Source: Paenibacillus sp. BIC5C1 (GTDB lineage: Bacteria > Bacillota > Bacilli > Paenibacillales > Paenibacillaceae). From it: a DNA stretch of 64,000 bases. The position numbers and the translations under genes are program-made. The DNA lies in assembly GCF_032399705.1 (NCBI RefSeq), contig NZ_CP135922.1, positions 1,178,001-1,242,000 on the forward strand, read 5' to 3'. Below, one piece after another: positions 55,301 to 63,592 of this stretch. The first letter of the stretch is position 1, and each line of letters begins with the position of its first letter. The notes beneath the pieces were generated by a model. The model was not told the DNA's origin and did not search any database. It saw only the letters and a program-made list of their open reading frames with translations.

Positions 55301-55983
55301 ATGTACCAAAAAACGATTCGTAATAGTTTTACATTAGACGGCATTGCTGTACATAGTGGGAATTTGTCAGCGATAACTCTGCATTCTGCACAACCAAACA
55401 CAGGTATTGTTTTTAGAAGAGTGGATGTAGATCCATATGAAATTATTGAAGCTAGAATCGGTAATGTATCCAATACGGAACGTTGCACACAGCTTAAAAA
55501 CATGCATGGATACACCGTATCTATGGTTGAACATACATTGTCTGCAATTCGAGGGATGGGCATTGATAACGTGATTATTGATGTTAATGGTGAAGAATTA
55601 CCTATTTTTGATGGCAGCTCTACCAATATTGCAACCAAGATTTCAGAAGTTGGCCATCTGCAGCAAGAAGTCAAAATAAAGTACCTTCATTTACAACAAA
55701 AAAAATTGCGCCAGCTAGGACATTTTGTTTTGAAGAAGAAATAATGTACTTAAAAAGCAAAGGTTTAATTCAAGGAGCTTCTTTAGACCATGGAATAGTT
55801 ATAGGTGAAAAGGAAATTTATCCCGATTTACGTTTTTCTGATGAATTGTCTCGTCACAAGCTGCTGGATCTTATTGGCGATTTAGCTCTGAATCCTCCTT
55901 TTCATGCAAAAATCATAGGATCGGGAACGTCTCATTATTTGAACACTCTTTTTGCTCAAGAATTATTAAATAATCTAATTTAA
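55301..55983 (+). pseudogene. lpxC: lpxC, internally deleted and frameshifted (UDP-3-O-acyl-GlcNAc deacetylase)
   Basis: The first frame from the ATG at 55301 encodes LpxC domain I (GIAVHSG; NTGIVFRRVD; the zinc-ligand His in SMVEHTLSAI; LPIFDGSS), then goes out of phase and stops at 55744. A second frame, already LpxC-like from about 55690 (KKIAPARTFCFEEEI), continues through GASLDHGIVIG, the RHKLLDLIGD zinc/catalytic motif and a final SGTSHYLN histidine to 55983. About 50-70 residues of domain II are missing between the two. LpxC deacetylates UDP-3-O-acyl-GlcNAc in lipid A synthesis; this copy is very probably inactive. It is AT-rich, like lpxD and lpxA after it. Confidence 0.8.
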
Positions 55984-56003
55984 ATACAAAAGGAGACCAT
56001 ATT

Positions 56004-57029
56004 ATGCCATGTAATTTGAATGAAATCTCTGAACAGATAAATGGGATTCTAATAGGTGATGGCGATGTCGTTATAACAGGCGTAGGTTCAATTAATGCTG
56101 CTAAAGAGGGAGATATTGCTTTTGTTACGGATAAAAATCTAAATAAATTAGATCAATGTAAGGCTTCGGCTTTCATTGTGCCAGAAACGACAATAATAGA
56201 ATTTAAAGTACCTGTTATTAAGGTGAAAAATCCCCGACTCGATTTTATTCGCCTAATTGAAATGTTTAGCGAGAAAACCAAAAGCAGTGGTGTATTATCA
56301 TCAGAAGCAATTGATCCTTCAGTAACGTTAGGCTGTAATGTGCAGATCGACGAATTCGCGGTAATCAAAGAAGATGTATCTATTGGGGATCATACTATTA
56401 TTTCCGCGCATTCATTTATTGGTAAGAATGTGACCATTGGAACGAATTGCTTGATCCACCCTAATGTCACTGTTCTACATGATACTTTCATCGGAGATAA
56501 TGCCATCATTCACTCAGGCGCAGTGATTGGCGCTGACGGCTTTGGTTTTGAATGGGATGGTCAAAAACAAGTTAAGATCCCACATATCGGAAATGTCGTT
56601 ATTTTTGATGATGTTGAGATTGGAGCAAATACCACTATTGATCGCGGAACGATTGATTCAACAACCATTGGTAAAGGAACTAAAATGGACAACCTTATTC
56701 AAATTGGCCATAATGTTCAAATTGGTGAGCACTGCATTATCGCAGGCACAAGTGCAATTGGGGGCTCATCAAAAATTGGTAATCGCGTCATAATGGCTGG
56801 TGGAAGTGCGGTAATTAATAATATCACCATTGGAGACGGCTGCGTTGTTTTAGCTAAAACCATGGTTACTAAAAACATGCCCGAGAACTCAATGGTGTCA
56901 GGGTATACAGCTCGCTCACATAAGAGACAACTACGAGAATCCGCTGCACTTTCCAGACTCCCCCAAACGATAAAAAAACTAAATAAAAAACTTGATGAAC
57001 TTAGCAAAACAAAGGAAGGTGCTAAGTGA
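56004..57029 (+). CDS. lpxD: LpxD-like UDP-3-O-acylglucosamine N-acyltransferase
   Basis: 341 aa, normal LpxD length. An N-terminal uridine-binding domain (ITGVGSINAAKEGDIAFVTD) is followed by a left-handed beta-helix of hexapeptide repeats with VIGADGFGFEW, IPHIGNVVI and the active-site region QIGHNVQIGEHCIIAGTSAIGG. A C-terminal helical extension ends the protein. AAAGGAGA precedes the ATG. AT-rich. In Gram-negatives it adds the N-linked acyl chain in lipid A synthesis, after LpxC. The gene overlaps lpxA by 4 bp. Confidence 0.9.
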   Translation: MPCNLNEISEQINGILIGDGDVVITGVGSINAAKEGDIAFVTDKNLNKLDQCKASAFIVPETTIIEFKVPVIKVKNPRLDFIRLIEMFSEKTKSSGVLSSEAIDPSVTLGCNVQIDEFAVIKEDVSIGDHTIISAHSFIGKNVTIGTNCLIHPNVTVLHDTFIGDNAIIHSGAVIGADGFGFEWDGQKQVKIPHIGNVVIFDDVEIGANTTIDRGTIDSTTIGKGTKMDNLIQIGHNVQIGEHCIIAGTSAIGGSSKIGNRVIMAGGSAVINNITIGDGCVVLAKTMVTKNMPENSMVSGYTARSHKRQLRESAALSRLPQTIKKLNKKLDELSKTKEGAK

Positions 57030-57802
57030 TACATCAGTCAGCCATTATTCATCCTACAGCAGTAATTGGGGACAATGTCGAAGTCGGACCTTTCAGTATC
57101 ATTGAAGAAAATTCAAAAATAGGTAGCGGTTGTAGGATTGGAAGTCACGTTATCATAGGGGCTAACACGGTATTGGGGGAGAATAACTATATCTCACATG
57201 GTGCCATTATCGGCTCAGACCCACAAGATAAAAGTTACCAAGGCGAAGAATCGTATCTCATTATTGGAGATAATAATACCGTGAGAGAGTATGTCACTAT
57301 ATGTAAAGGCACATCAAAAGGAGATTGTTTCACGAGAGTAGGAAATAACAACTTTATTATGAACTATGCTCATATCGCACATGATGTATTGATGGGAGAC
57401 CATAACGTCATCGTCAATAATGTGCAAATTGGCGGACATGTTATTGTTGAAGACTATATCACATTTGGTTGTGGTTCTGGTGTACACCAATCATGTAACA
57501 TTGGAAGGTTTGCAATGATTGGAGCGGGAAGTAAAGTTTCACAAGATATCGTTCCATATTCTTTAGCGGATGGTCCGCGTTCGTACATACATGGTATTAA
57601 TATCATTGGTCTAAGAAGAAATGGATTCTCAAATGAAGAGATAAGCACGATAAAAAAGATTAATACCATTTTATTTCGCCAAAAGCGAACGCTCGATCAA
57701 TCTATTGAAGAAATAAACAACTTGCCTCCTTCTGAATTTAAAGAACACACATTGAATTTTCTAAATAAATCTACACGCGGAATTGTACGAATGAAGCGAT
57801 AA
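57026..57802 (+). CDS. lpxA: LpxA-like UDP-GlcNAc O-acyltransferase
   Basis: 258 aa, the typical LpxA length, from a GTG overlapping the lpxD stop. The left-handed beta-helix starts HQSAIIHPTAVIGDNVEVGPF. Family motifs GSDPQDKSYQGE, YVTICKGT and MNYAHIAHDVLMGDHN (catalytic His region) are intact. A C-terminal helical domain begins INIIGLRRNGF. It catalyses the first lipid A step, O-acylation of UDP-GlcNAc, in Gram-negative bacteria. Here lpxB, lpxH, lpxK and fabZ are absent from the window. Confidence 0.92.
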   Translation: MIHQSAIIHPTAVIGDNVEVGPFSIIEENSKIGSGCRIGSHVIIGANTVLGENNYISHGAIIGSDPQDKSYQGEESYLIIGDNNTVREYVTICKGTSKGDCFTRVGNNNFIMNYAHIAHDVLMGDHNVIVNNVQIGGHVIVEDYITFGCGSGVHQSCNIGRFAMIGAGSKVSQDIVPYSLADGPRSYIHGINIIGLRRNGFSNEEISTIKKINTILFRQKRTLDQSIEEINNLPPSEFKEHTLNFLNKSTRGIVRMKR

Positions 57803-57811
57803 AATGGAAAT

Positions 57812-57853
57812 GCCGCAAAGGTCCGGAATAAAACGGAACTTATGCGGCGTTTT
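57812..57853. terminator. Terminator between lpxA and the ABC exporter
   Basis: GCCGCA (57812-57817) pairs with TGCGGC (57843-57848), with an inner TCCG/CGGA and TTTT after. Confidence 0.65.
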
Positions 57854-57879
57854 CGTCTTGTCTTTAGGGGCAAGGGGCG

Positions 57880-59706
57880 TTAATTTTGTTGACCCTGATG
57901 CAACTGATAGTAGAAACCTTGGTGTTGCAACAACTCATCATGGCTGCCTCGTTCGGCGATCTTGCCGTCATCAATAACCAGGATCTGATCGGCTTCACGA
58001 ATCGTACTCAGCCTGTGGGCAATGACGAAGCTGGTGCGATCCTTCATCAAGGTGCGCATCGCTTCCTGAATCTGCATTTCGGTGCGTGTATCAATGCTGC
58101 TGGTCGCTTCATCCAGAATAAGAATCGCAGGATCAGCGAGAATGGCACGAGCGATGGTTAACAGTTGTCGCTGTCCCTGACTTAGATTGCTGCCACCGGA
58201 AATGATCGGGGTATCATAACCCTGCGATAATTTGCGGATGAAGGAGTGGGCATTGGCCAACTTCGCTGCTTGCTGGATTTGTTCGTCCGTTGCATCCGGT
58301 TTGCCATAGGCAATATTGTCACGGATGGTGCCGGAGAACAGATAAGCGTCCTGTAACACAATGCCAAGTTCGCGCCTTAGCTGGTCTTTCTCCAGTTCGG
58401 AGATGTCACAGCCATCAATGGTAATCCGTCCGCCCGTAATCTCGTAAAAACGGGGCAGCAGGTTGATGATCGTTGTTTTACCCGCTCCAGTCGGGCCCAC
58501 AAGTGCAATCATCTCGCCTGGCTTGGCGGTGAAGCTGACTTTTTTCAATATTTCCCTCTCGGAGTTATACCCAAAGGATACATCTTCAAATACAACTTTA
58601 CCCTGGATCTGCTGCAGTTGTTTCTTCTGTTCTTCCACATATTCACTGGGTGTATCAATAATGTCGAATACGCGCTCGGCACCTGCGATAGCTGCCTGAA
58701 TCAGGTTATATTGGTTCGCCAAATCATTGATGGGCCGCTCAATCTGGCGGGAGTAAGCAAGGAAGCTTACAATCAGCCCGATGGACGTCAGATCATGATA
58801 AGCCATCCATCCACCTACGGCTGCCAGTATGGCAAAGCCGATATTGTTCATAACGTTCATCGTTGGCCCAACCAGACCCGATACGCTTTGAGCTTGGGTA
58901 CTGGACGTGCGAAGCTTCTCGTTCAGATTCTGAAAATGGTTTTGTGCCTGCTCCTGGCGGTTATAGGCTGCAACCACCTTTTGTCCGGCAATCGTTTCCT
59001 GAGCGTAGCCATTAAGCTCACCAAGCAACTTTTGCTGGGCGGTAAAATGTTTGCGTGTTCTTGAAGCGATCAGCCGAGTAGCGATCGTAATCAGGGGAAC
59101 CGTGACCAGACTGAGCAGTGTCAGACGGACATCCAGGGCTAACATAATCGACAGGGAGCCAACGAGCAAGATGGCGCTGGACATCAATTGGGTTACACTT
59201 TGATTCAGTGTTGTGGACACGTTATCGATATCATTGGTAGCCCGGCTCATCAGATCACCGCTCTGATTTTTGTCAAAAAAACTGATTGGCAGCTGCTGCA
59301 GCCGTGAAAACAGAGCATGACGCAAATCCTTCACAGTCAGTTGGGACACACCGATCATGACATAGGATTGAGCCCACATCATGAACGAGCCGAGGACGTA
59401 TACGGTCAGCAATAACATGCAGTCTTTCAGCAGACCGTCCGTAATTTTGGGAACGATATGTTCATTGACCGCACGGCCGAGCAGATAAGGTCCTGCCAGA
59501 TTAAGTAACGTTCCAAGAGCCGTCAGTACCAGAGCGGTGATAACCCCTTTGCGATGACGTCCCATGTATGACCACACTCGGATGATGACGTGCCGGGCGT
59601 TCTTGGCTCTTACTTTGGGAACCGGACCTCGGCCGGGTGGCCCAGGTCTTCCGATCATCGGTGGGACAACGGTCTGATGGATGGAGGAAGAAGCGTTTTT
59701 AGCCAA
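57880..59706 (-). CDS. ABC exporter half-transporter, second subunit
   Basis: 608 aa if translation starts at the TTG at 59706, which has AAGGAGG 8 bases upstream; the ATG at 59715 abuts the ribosome site. A Pro/Gly-rich N-terminal tail (GRPGPPGRGPVPKV) leads to six membrane helices (about 55-340). The ATPase has Walker A GPTGAGKTT, Q-loop VLQDAYLFSG, signature LSQGQRQL, Walker B ILILDEATSSID and H-loop AHRLS. It overlaps the upstream subunit's stop by 8 bp. Heterodimeric multidrug or lipid exporter of the YfiBC/BmrCD type. Confidence 0.9.
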   Translation of the reverse strand: MAKNASSSIHQTVVPPMIGRPGPPGRGPVPKVRAKNARHVIIRVWSYMGRHRKGVITALVLTALGTLLNLAGPYLLGRAVNEHIVPKITDGLLKDCMLLLTVYVLGSFMMWAQSYVMIGVSQLTVKDLRHALFSRLQQLPISFFDKNQSGDLMSRATNDIDNVSTTLNQSVTQLMSSAILLVGSLSIMLALDVRLTLLSLVTVPLITIATRLIASRTRKHFTAQQKLLGELNGYAQETIAGQKVVAAYNRQEQAQNHFQNLNEKLRTSSTQAQSVSGLVGPTMNVMNNIGFAILAAVGGWMAYHDLTSIGLIVSFLAYSRQIERPINDLANQYNLIQAAIAGAERVFDIIDTPSEYVEEQKKQLQQIQGKVVFEDVSFGYNSEREILKKVSFTAKPGEMIALVGPTGAGKTTIINLLPRFYEITGGRITIDGCDISELEKDQLRRELGIVLQDAYLFSGTIRDNIAYGKPDATDEQIQQAAKLANAHSFIRKLSQGYDTPIISGGSNLSQGQRQLLTIARAILADPAILILDEATSSIDTRTEMQIQEAMRTLMKDRTSFVIAHRLSTIREADQILVIDDGKIAERGSHDELLQHQGFYYQLHQGQQN

Positions 59707-61420
59707 ATTGAACATCCTCCTTCCGCTGCTGCGAATAATAGATGGCTTGGTAATGTGACGAATGGGCCATGAGATGTTCATGTGTACCACTTGCCACGAT
59801 TTCTCCCTCATCAAGCACGTAAATACAGTCTGCATCCTTTACAGAAGAGATCCGTTGTGCAATCAAGAAGGTGGTACTATTTTTCATTAGTGAATGCAGC
59901 GCCTTCTGAATGATTGCTTCGGTACGCAGATCGACGGCACTGGTGCTGTCGTCCAGAATCAGAACCTCCGGTTGCATGAGCAGGGCACGGGCGATAGAAA
60001 TCCGTTGTTTCTGCCCACCTGAGAGATTGACCCCGCGCTGGCCCAGCTCCGTGTCATATCCATCTTTCAGATTCATAATAAAATCATCAGCCGCCGCCGC
60101 TTGAGCTGCGGCACGCAGTTCAGCTTCCGTTGCATCAGGTCTGCCAAAGCAGATGTTATCCCGGATACTGCCACTGAACAGGATGGATTCCTGTAATACG
60201 ATGGACACACGGCTGCGAAGATCCTGTAGATCCCAGTTACGCACGTTCACTCCATTCACGAGCACTTCACCCTGTGAGGCATCATACAAGCGGGGGATCA
60301 GCTGTACAAGTGATGTTTTGCCTGATCCTGTAGATCCGAGCAGAGCCACTTTTTCTCCCGGCCGAGCCGTCAGTGTAATTCCGGAGAGTGTATGTTCTCC
60401 ATCATAGCGGAAATAGACATCCCTGAATTCCACCTGACCTGCTCCTTTACGAGACATATCATCTCCCGATTGAATATCAGGCTGGGTGTGAAGCACCTCG
60501 TTGATGCGTGTTGCAGATACTTTCGCGCGGGAGAAGCTCATCATCATCATGCCGATTGAAGTGAGCGACGAGAGTACAACGGTTACGTAGTTGATAAAAG
60601 CAATCAAATCCCCGGCGGCAATATCGCCTCCCACCACCTGAAAGCCTCCAAACCACAGCACCGCTACAATGGTTGCATTCAGCATCAGGCTTAATACCGG
60701 TGCATTCAGCGATACGATGCGCCAGGCTTTCACTGCGGTATGGGTATAATCTTCATTGGCTTGCTGAAAACGCTTCTTCTCCTGACGTGCGCGTGCAAAA
60801 GCTTTGACGACACGAATGCCGGCCAGATTTTCCTGAAGCACCGCGTTCACCTTGTCGAGCTTGTTCTGAACGCTGGCGAACAGCGGATAGGAAGCGGATA
60901 TGAGGATGTATAAGATGATAAACAGAATCGGTACGGACAAAATGAGAATGAGCGCCAGTTTGACACTGATCGTAAACGCCATAATAATACTGCCGATAAT
61001 CAGCATCGGCGAACGGATAAACATACGCAGAAGCATCTGTACAAAGGTCTGCATCTGGGTGATATCACTCGTCAGACGAGTGATAAGCGAGCCCTCCTGG
61101 AAGCTATCCAGATTACGGAACGAGAACTTCTGGATATGATCAAATAATTCCTGGCGCAGATCAGTGCCGTATCCAACAGCCGCTTTGCTTGAAAACAGCG
61201 TACATCCTGCACCGCCAACCCATCCGATTAACGCAAAAAGAAGCATAAACAAACCTGTAGTCACAATGTGGGACAGGTTCCCTGCAAGAACACCATCATC
61301 CACAATGCTGGACATCAGCTTGGGTTGAAGCAGATCCATGGCAACCTCAAGGACCATGAGCAGCGGTGCAAGAATGGCCGCTGACTTATACGGGGTAAGA
61401 AATCGTTTTAACGTCCACAA
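59699..61420 (-). CDS. ABC exporter half-transporter, first subunit
   Basis: 573 aa from a TTG with GAGGTGA about 10 bases upstream. Six membrane helices (about 12-300). ATPase: Walker A GSTGSGKTS, Q-loop VLQESILFSG, signature LSGGQKQR, Walker B VLILDDSTSAVD (Asp in place of the catalytic Glu) and H-loop AQRIS (Gln for His). These degenerate catalytic residues mark it as the inactive-site partner of a heterodimer; the other subunit has the canonical Glu and His. It lies 70 bp after the MarR gene. Confidence 0.92.
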   Translation of the reverse strand: MWTLKRFLTPYKSAAILAPLLMVLEVAMDLLQPKLMSSIVDDGVLAGNLSHIVTTGLFMLLFALIGWVGGAGCTLFSSKAAVGYGTDLRQELFDHIQKFSFRNLDSFQEGSLITRLTSDITQMQTFVQMLLRMFIRSPMLIIGSIIMAFTISVKLALILILSVPILFIILYILISASYPLFASVQNKLDKVNAVLQENLAGIRVVKAFARARQEKKRFQQANEDYTHTAVKAWRIVSLNAPVLSLMLNATIVAVLWFGGFQVVGGDIAAGDLIAFINYVTVVLSSLTSIGMMMMSFSRAKVSATRINEVLHTQPDIQSGDDMSRKGAGQVEFRDVYFRYDGEHTLSGITLTARPGEKVALLGSTGSGKTSLVQLIPRLYDASQGEVLVNGVNVRNWDLQDLRSRVSIVLQESILFSGSIRDNICFGRPDATEAELRAAAQAAAADDFIMNLKDGYDTELGQRGVNLSGGQKQRISIARALLMQPEVLILDDSTSAVDLRTEAIIQKALHSLMKNSTTFLIAQRISSVKDADCIYVLDEGEIVASGTHEHLMAHSSHYQAIYYSQQRKEDVQFG

Positions 61421-61490
61421 TGGGAAAAATCACCTCATTTGATATGAAATCATCATGTAGCAAATATGGATGCATACAGATGAATCTCAC

Positions 61491-61925
61491 TTAATATTCT
61501 CGCAGATTCTGAACCATGCGCTGGGCGAGCGCTGACATCAGCTGCGATTCCTCGGGTGTAAAATCTTTCTGGGCTTGGCGATCAAGCTCTTGGAATACTT
61601 CCCTCAGGTCTTTAAGTGCGGCACGGCCCTGATCGGTCAGATAGACACGCAGACTGCGCAGGTCCTTCGGGTCGGCTTCACGCCGTATAAACCCCGAGCT
61701 TTCCATACGTTTCAGCATTACCGTCACCGTTGCAGGGGCGCGGCGAAGCTGTTCAGCCAGGTGTTTCTGGGTCTGACCATCTTCCCGTTCAAGCTGGAAC
61801 AGCAGCGGCGGTTGTCCTGGATATAACTCAGGGTGGTTGACGAGCTTCTCATGAACCTTGTAACGATGTAGCTTGACGAGTTCTGATAATTGGCCCATCA
61901 ACCGTTCATTTCGAGCTGATTTCAT
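61491..61925 (-). CDS. MarR-family transcriptional regulator
   Basis: 144 aa from the ATG at 61925, with AAAGGATGG about 9 bases upstream. The frame is open further up, but the promoter and operator lie there, so longer versions are unlikely. Winged helix: TQKHLAEQLRRAPATVTVMLKRMESSGFIRREADPKDLRSLRVYLTDQG region, with C-terminal dimerisation helices. It precedes the two exporter genes on the same strand and so probably represses itself and the exporter, with release by a drug or lipid ligand. Confidence 0.9.
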   Translation of the reverse strand: MKSARNERLMGQLSELVKLHRYKVHEKLVNHPELYPGQPPLLFQLEREDGQTQKHLAEQLRRAPATVTVMLKRMESSGFIRREADPKDLRSLRVYLTDQGRAALKDLREVFQELDRQAQKDFTPEESQLMSALAQRMVQNLREY

Positions 61926-61945
61926 AAGTGCTTCCATCCTTTTAA

Positions 61946-61990
61946 TTAGTCGACTAACTAAATGATAAGTTTCATTTGACATATCGTCAA
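61946..61990 (-). promoter_or_regulatory. MarR-exporter promoter with operator palindrome
   Basis: On the minus strand, TTGACG (61990-61985) and TATCAT (61967-61962) are separated by 17 bp. Just downstream lies the perfect palindrome TTAGTCGACTAA (61946-61957), a MarR-like operator. The start codon is 21 bp further on. Confidence 0.6.
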
Positions 61991-62061
61991 GTGATTTTTG
62001 ACATGCAAAGAAAGCATGTGTGAGCATGCCATAATGAACTTTTGCAAGGAGATGGGAAATA

Positions 62062-62126
62062 TTGACGCAGGCCATGAGGGTATGTTAGATTGTTATTATC
62101 TAATTGTTAATAACAAATTGTTAATA
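62062..62126 (+). promoter_or_regulatory. Promoter and triple-repeat operator of the Nudix operon
   Basis: TTGACG (62062-62067) and TAGATT (62086-62091) are 18 bp apart. TTGTTAWTA occurs three times at exact 14-bp spacing (62090, 62104, 62118), and TTGTTAATAACAA (62104-62116) is a perfect palindrome. The repeats overlap the likely transcription start, as expected for a repressor site. Confidence 0.55.
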
Positions 62127-62146
62127 TCAGAATGGAGTCTTTCGAA

Positions 62147-63076
62147 ATGACACATAAAGGTAATTCTGATCCAAATTCATTAGATCATCAGAATCACGTG
62201 AATATAAGTGAACAACAGTTTCTTGAAACCTATGACCCAGGCGATTTCGAACGTCCCTCCGTCACGGTGGATATGTTGGTATTTACCATACGAAGTGAAA
62301 CGCAGGAGAACTATCGCAAACTTGCGGAACCTGAGCTCCAGTTGCTGCTGATCCGGCGTGGCGGCCATCCCTATATGGGGCAGTGGGCTCTTCCGGGCGG
62401 GTTTGTCTCCATGCAGGAATCGCTGGAAGATGCGGCTAGGCGGGAACTATTTACGGAAACGGGACTGGATGATATCTATTTGGAGCAGCTGTATACCTGG
62501 GGAGATGTGCATCGTGATCCGCGTACGCGTGTAATCAGCTGTTCCTACATGGCGCTGGTCGACAGCAGCGAACTGCAACTTCAGGCTGGCGATGATGCCA
62601 GCGAAGCAGACTGGTTCCGAATGGAGCAGCGGCTTCTGGAGGAGAAACGCCATATTCATGAGCGTGGACGCGTGACGGAGGACAGGGTGCAGCTGATTTT
62701 GACCAATGGAACAGAGGAATTGTCGGCGGTCATTGAGACGAAAGAAACGTTGGAAGGCAGAGTACGTAGCAGCCATATTACCGTGAACGAAGTTCAAGGA
62801 ATTGCCTTCGATCATGCGAAGATCATTTACTACGCGCTGGAACGTCTGCGGGCAAAGGTGGAGTATACGGATATCGCTTTCAATCTGATGCCGGAGACGT
62901 TCACTCTGACCGCTCTTCAGAAAGTATACGAGACCATCAGTGGCAAAAAACTGCTGGCTGCCGCCTTCCGGCGCAAAATCGCCGATTGGGTCATCGAAAC
63001 GGGGGAGTATACAGGGAATGCCGGACATCGCCCATCCCGTTTATATAGATTGAATCCGGAAAGATTGGCCCCATGA
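62147..63076 (+). CDS. Nudix-domain protein with C-terminal winged helix (NrtR-like)
   Basis: 309 aa from the ATG at 62147 (GGAGT upstream). The N-terminal Nudix domain (about 40-175) has YMGQWALPGGFV and the Nudix box FVSMQESLEDAARRELFTET, where one of the catalytic box acids is Thr (RELFTET rather than REL-EE). The C-terminal ~80 residues (FTLTALQKVYETISGKKLLAAAFRRKI) match the winged helix of NrtR, the ADP-ribose-responsive regulator of NAD metabolism. Divergent from MarR. The degenerate box suggests ligand binding without hydrolysis. It probably controls itself and the two genes after it. Confidence 0.85.
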   Translation: MTHKGNSDPNSLDHQNHVNISEQQFLETYDPGDFERPSVTVDMLVFTIRSETQENYRKLAEPELQLLLIRRGGHPYMGQWALPGGFVSMQESLEDAARRELFTETGLDDIYLEQLYTWGDVHRDPRTRVISCSYMALVDSSELQLQAGDDASEADWFRMEQRLLEEKRHIHERGRVTEDRVQLILTNGTEELSAVIETKETLEGRVRSSHITVNEVQGIAFDHAKIIYYALERLRAKVEYTDIAFNLMPETFTLTALQKVYETISGKKLLAAAFRRKIADWVIETGEYTGNAGHRPSRLYRLNPERLAP

Positions 63077-63094
63077 AGTTAGGAGGGAATATCA

Positions 63095-63592
63095 ATGGAG
63101 AAGTTTACATTTTTCTGGCGCACAGCGTCTCCGTTCTCACAGTGGCACCCGGCGGATTTTACCGTGAATGGTGTTCAATACACCAGTGCGGAGCAGTATA
63201 TGATGCACCAGAAAGCTTTGCTGTTCGGCGATCAGATTAGTGCAGATAAGATCCTGAAAGCAAGCTCCGCTTCCGTACAAAAAAAGCTGGGCAGACAGGT
63301 CGCAGGGTTCGACCAGACTGTATGGGAAGCGGAGTGCAAACGTATTGTCTATGAAGGTAACGAAGCCAAATTCACCCAAAACGAGCAACTGATGACCTCG
63401 CTGCTCGCTACCCGCGGAACGACCCTTGTGGAGGCAAGCCCGGATGATCGCATCTGGGGGGTTGGACTGGCGGAGGAAGACCCGCGCATTCGTAATAGAA
63501 GAACGTGGCGGGGAACGAACTGGCTGGGAGAGATTCTCACCCGTCTTAGAGAAAATATAGGAAGTGATGAAGATGAACAATCAACAACATAG
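63095..63592 (+). CDS. NADAR-domain (YbiA-like) protein
   Basis: 165 aa. The NADAR fold is recognised from FFWRTASPFSQWHPADF, YTSAEQYMMHQKALLFGD and the C-terminal IWGVGLAEEDPRI...WRGTNWLGEILTRLR. YbiA-type members act on riboflavin-pathway intermediates; others reverse guanine ADP-ribosylation of DNA. AGGAGGGAAT precedes the ATG, 19 bp after the Nudix gene. Its end overlaps the next start by 20 bp. In this setting an ADP-ribose-related role is likely (inference). Confidence 0.88.
   Translation: MEKFTFFWRTASPFSQWHPADFTVNGVQYTSAEQYMMHQKALLFGDQISADKILKASSASVQKKLGRQVAGFDQTVWEAECKRIVYEGNEAKFTQNEQLMTSLLATRGTTLVEASPDDRIWGVGLAEEDPRIRNRRTWRGTNWLGEILTRLRENIGSDEDEQSTT

Noticed and set aside
61926..62075. 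Longer N-terminus for the MarR protein
   Set aside because: The -35/-10 promoter and the TTAGTCGACTAA palindrome lie within this stretch, and the best ribosome site precedes the ATG at 61925.
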